Of a DNA stretch of 32,461 bases, positions 32,071 through 32,461 are shown in pieces. Source of the stretch: Thermoleophilia bacterium (lineage in GTDB: Bacteria > Actinomycetota > Thermoleophilia > Gaiellales > JAICJC01); NCBI GenBank assembly GCA_025927685.1, contig JAICKX010000026.1:1-32461 (forward strand), read 5' to 3'. The stretch's first letter is position 1; each line of letters opens with the position of its first letter. The notes beneath the pieces were generated by a model that worked only from the letters and a program-made list of their open reading frames with translations, did not search any database and was not told where the DNA came from. The position numbers were made by a program, and so were the translations under genes.

Positions 32071-32461
32071 CTAGGCCGCGCGCGGCAGGCGGCGCACGAG
32101 CGGCTCGATCTGCGCGGCGGCAACGGGCGGCGAGAAGAGATAGCCCTGCCCGAGCAGGCAGCCGTGCCCGACCAGGAACGCGCGCTGGGCCTCGGTCTCG
32201 ATGCCCTCGGCGAGCGCCTGAAGACCGAGCCCGTCCGCGAGCCCGATCATCCCGGAGACGAGCACGCAGGCGTTGCGGTCGTCCGGCACGCCCGCGACGA
32301 ACGAGCGGTCGATCTTGAGCGTCGTCACCGCCATCCGGTGCAGCCGGTCGAGGTTCGAGTGGCCGGTGCCGAAGTCGTCGATCGCGAGCCGCAGGCCGCG
32401 CTCGTGGAGCTCCGTCAGGATCGGCGCCTCGCGCAGCCCCTCGCGCGCCGCGGTCGACTCC
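32071..32461 (-). CDS. EAL-domain cyclic-di-GMP phosphodiesterase, C-terminal part
   Basis: About 130 residues of the C-terminal half of an EAL domain, cut by the window edge. LAIDDFGTGHSNLDRL holds the DDFG(T) metal-binding motif, TTLKIDRSFV the conserved Lys, ALAEGIETEAQ the catalytic Glu motif, and GQGYLFSPP the terminal loop. These conserved parts are intact, so hydrolysis of cyclic di-GMP to pGpG is likely, but the EAL triplet, any GGDEF domain, sensors or membrane segments lie outside the window. It ends immediately upstream of the lipoprotein promoter on the same strand. Confidence 0.9.
   Translation of the reverse strand, partial: ESTAAREGLREAPILTELHERGLRLAIDDFGTGHSNLDRLHRMAVTTLKIDRSFVAGVPDDRNACVLVSGMIGLADGLGLQALAEGIETEAQRAFLVGHGCLLGQGYLFSPPVAAAQIEPLVRRLPRAA

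Overview
The window is a dense, very GC-rich bacterial chromosome segment (estimated by eye at about 70% G+C), with G/C-ending codons, many GTG/TTG starts and many ATGA/GTGA/TTGA gene overlaps. Many first genes have a TANNNT hexamer ending 6-11 bases before the start codon and no ribosome binding site, which points to leaderless transcripts. Together with PucR regulators, class III cyclase/ATPase regulators and actinobacterial-type CBS and MetB, this suggests Actinomycetota. A deep lineage such as Thermoleophilia is plausible, but that is inference. There is no rRNA, tRNA, phage, CRISPR or intact transposase gene.

Layout. (1) 1-1783: a class III-type zinc alcohol dehydrogenase (cut by the left edge) is divergent from a nucleotidyltransferase-fold protein. 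(2) 1794-11709: a PucR regulator faces an eight-gene operon. Its order is imidase/allantoinase-like deacetylase, APC permease, two SDR oxidoreductases, ureohydrolase, metallophosphoesterase, second APC permease, second ureohydrolase. This reads as a regulated uptake and catabolic pathway for a guanidino-, ureido- or cyclic amide compound that I cannot match to a described pathway. (3) 11736-13292: a DUF1989 protein (the family of urea-carboxylase-associated proteins and carboxyguanidine deiminases) and a Cys-rich lipoprotein, then a gap with a palindrome and a dispersed repeat. (4) 13293-16741: a D-aminopeptidase, a methyltransferase, a NodB deacetylase and a second imidase-like deacetylase, packed with convergent overlaps. 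(5) 16382-20218: a 1019-residue cyclase/AAA/TPR regulator upstream of two small unknown proteins that share an MGPK-x-D start, the second coupled to the imidase-like deacetylase. (6) 20262-26138: cystathionine beta-synthase with an AlkX-type DNA glycosylase and an AraC regulator, a beta-propeller lipoprotein, a pyrimidine-dimer glycosylase-family protein and cystathionine gamma-synthase. (7) 26139-31350: the second copy of the palindrome and repeat, then MarR, an ABC exporter, a DUF3891-like protein, a kynurenine-formamidase-like hydrolase and kynureninase. (8) 31383-32461: a lipoprotein and the C-terminal part of an EAL phosphodiesterase.

How the genes work together. The strongest theme is nitrogen-compound catabolism. 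Region 2 has the logic of a pathway: PucR sensing, two import permeases, ring or amide hydrolysis, amidine hydrolysis and redox steps. A DUF1989 enzyme and a second imidase-like enzyme lie nearby. Sulfur amino acid interconversion (CBS and MetB) and tryptophan/kynurenine degradation form separate modules. The most notable non-coding signals are an ungapped 178-bp repeat present twice in the same orientation upstream of genes, a 31-bp palindrome at both of those loci, and two divergent gene pairs that appear to share one ANNNTANNNT double -10 element.
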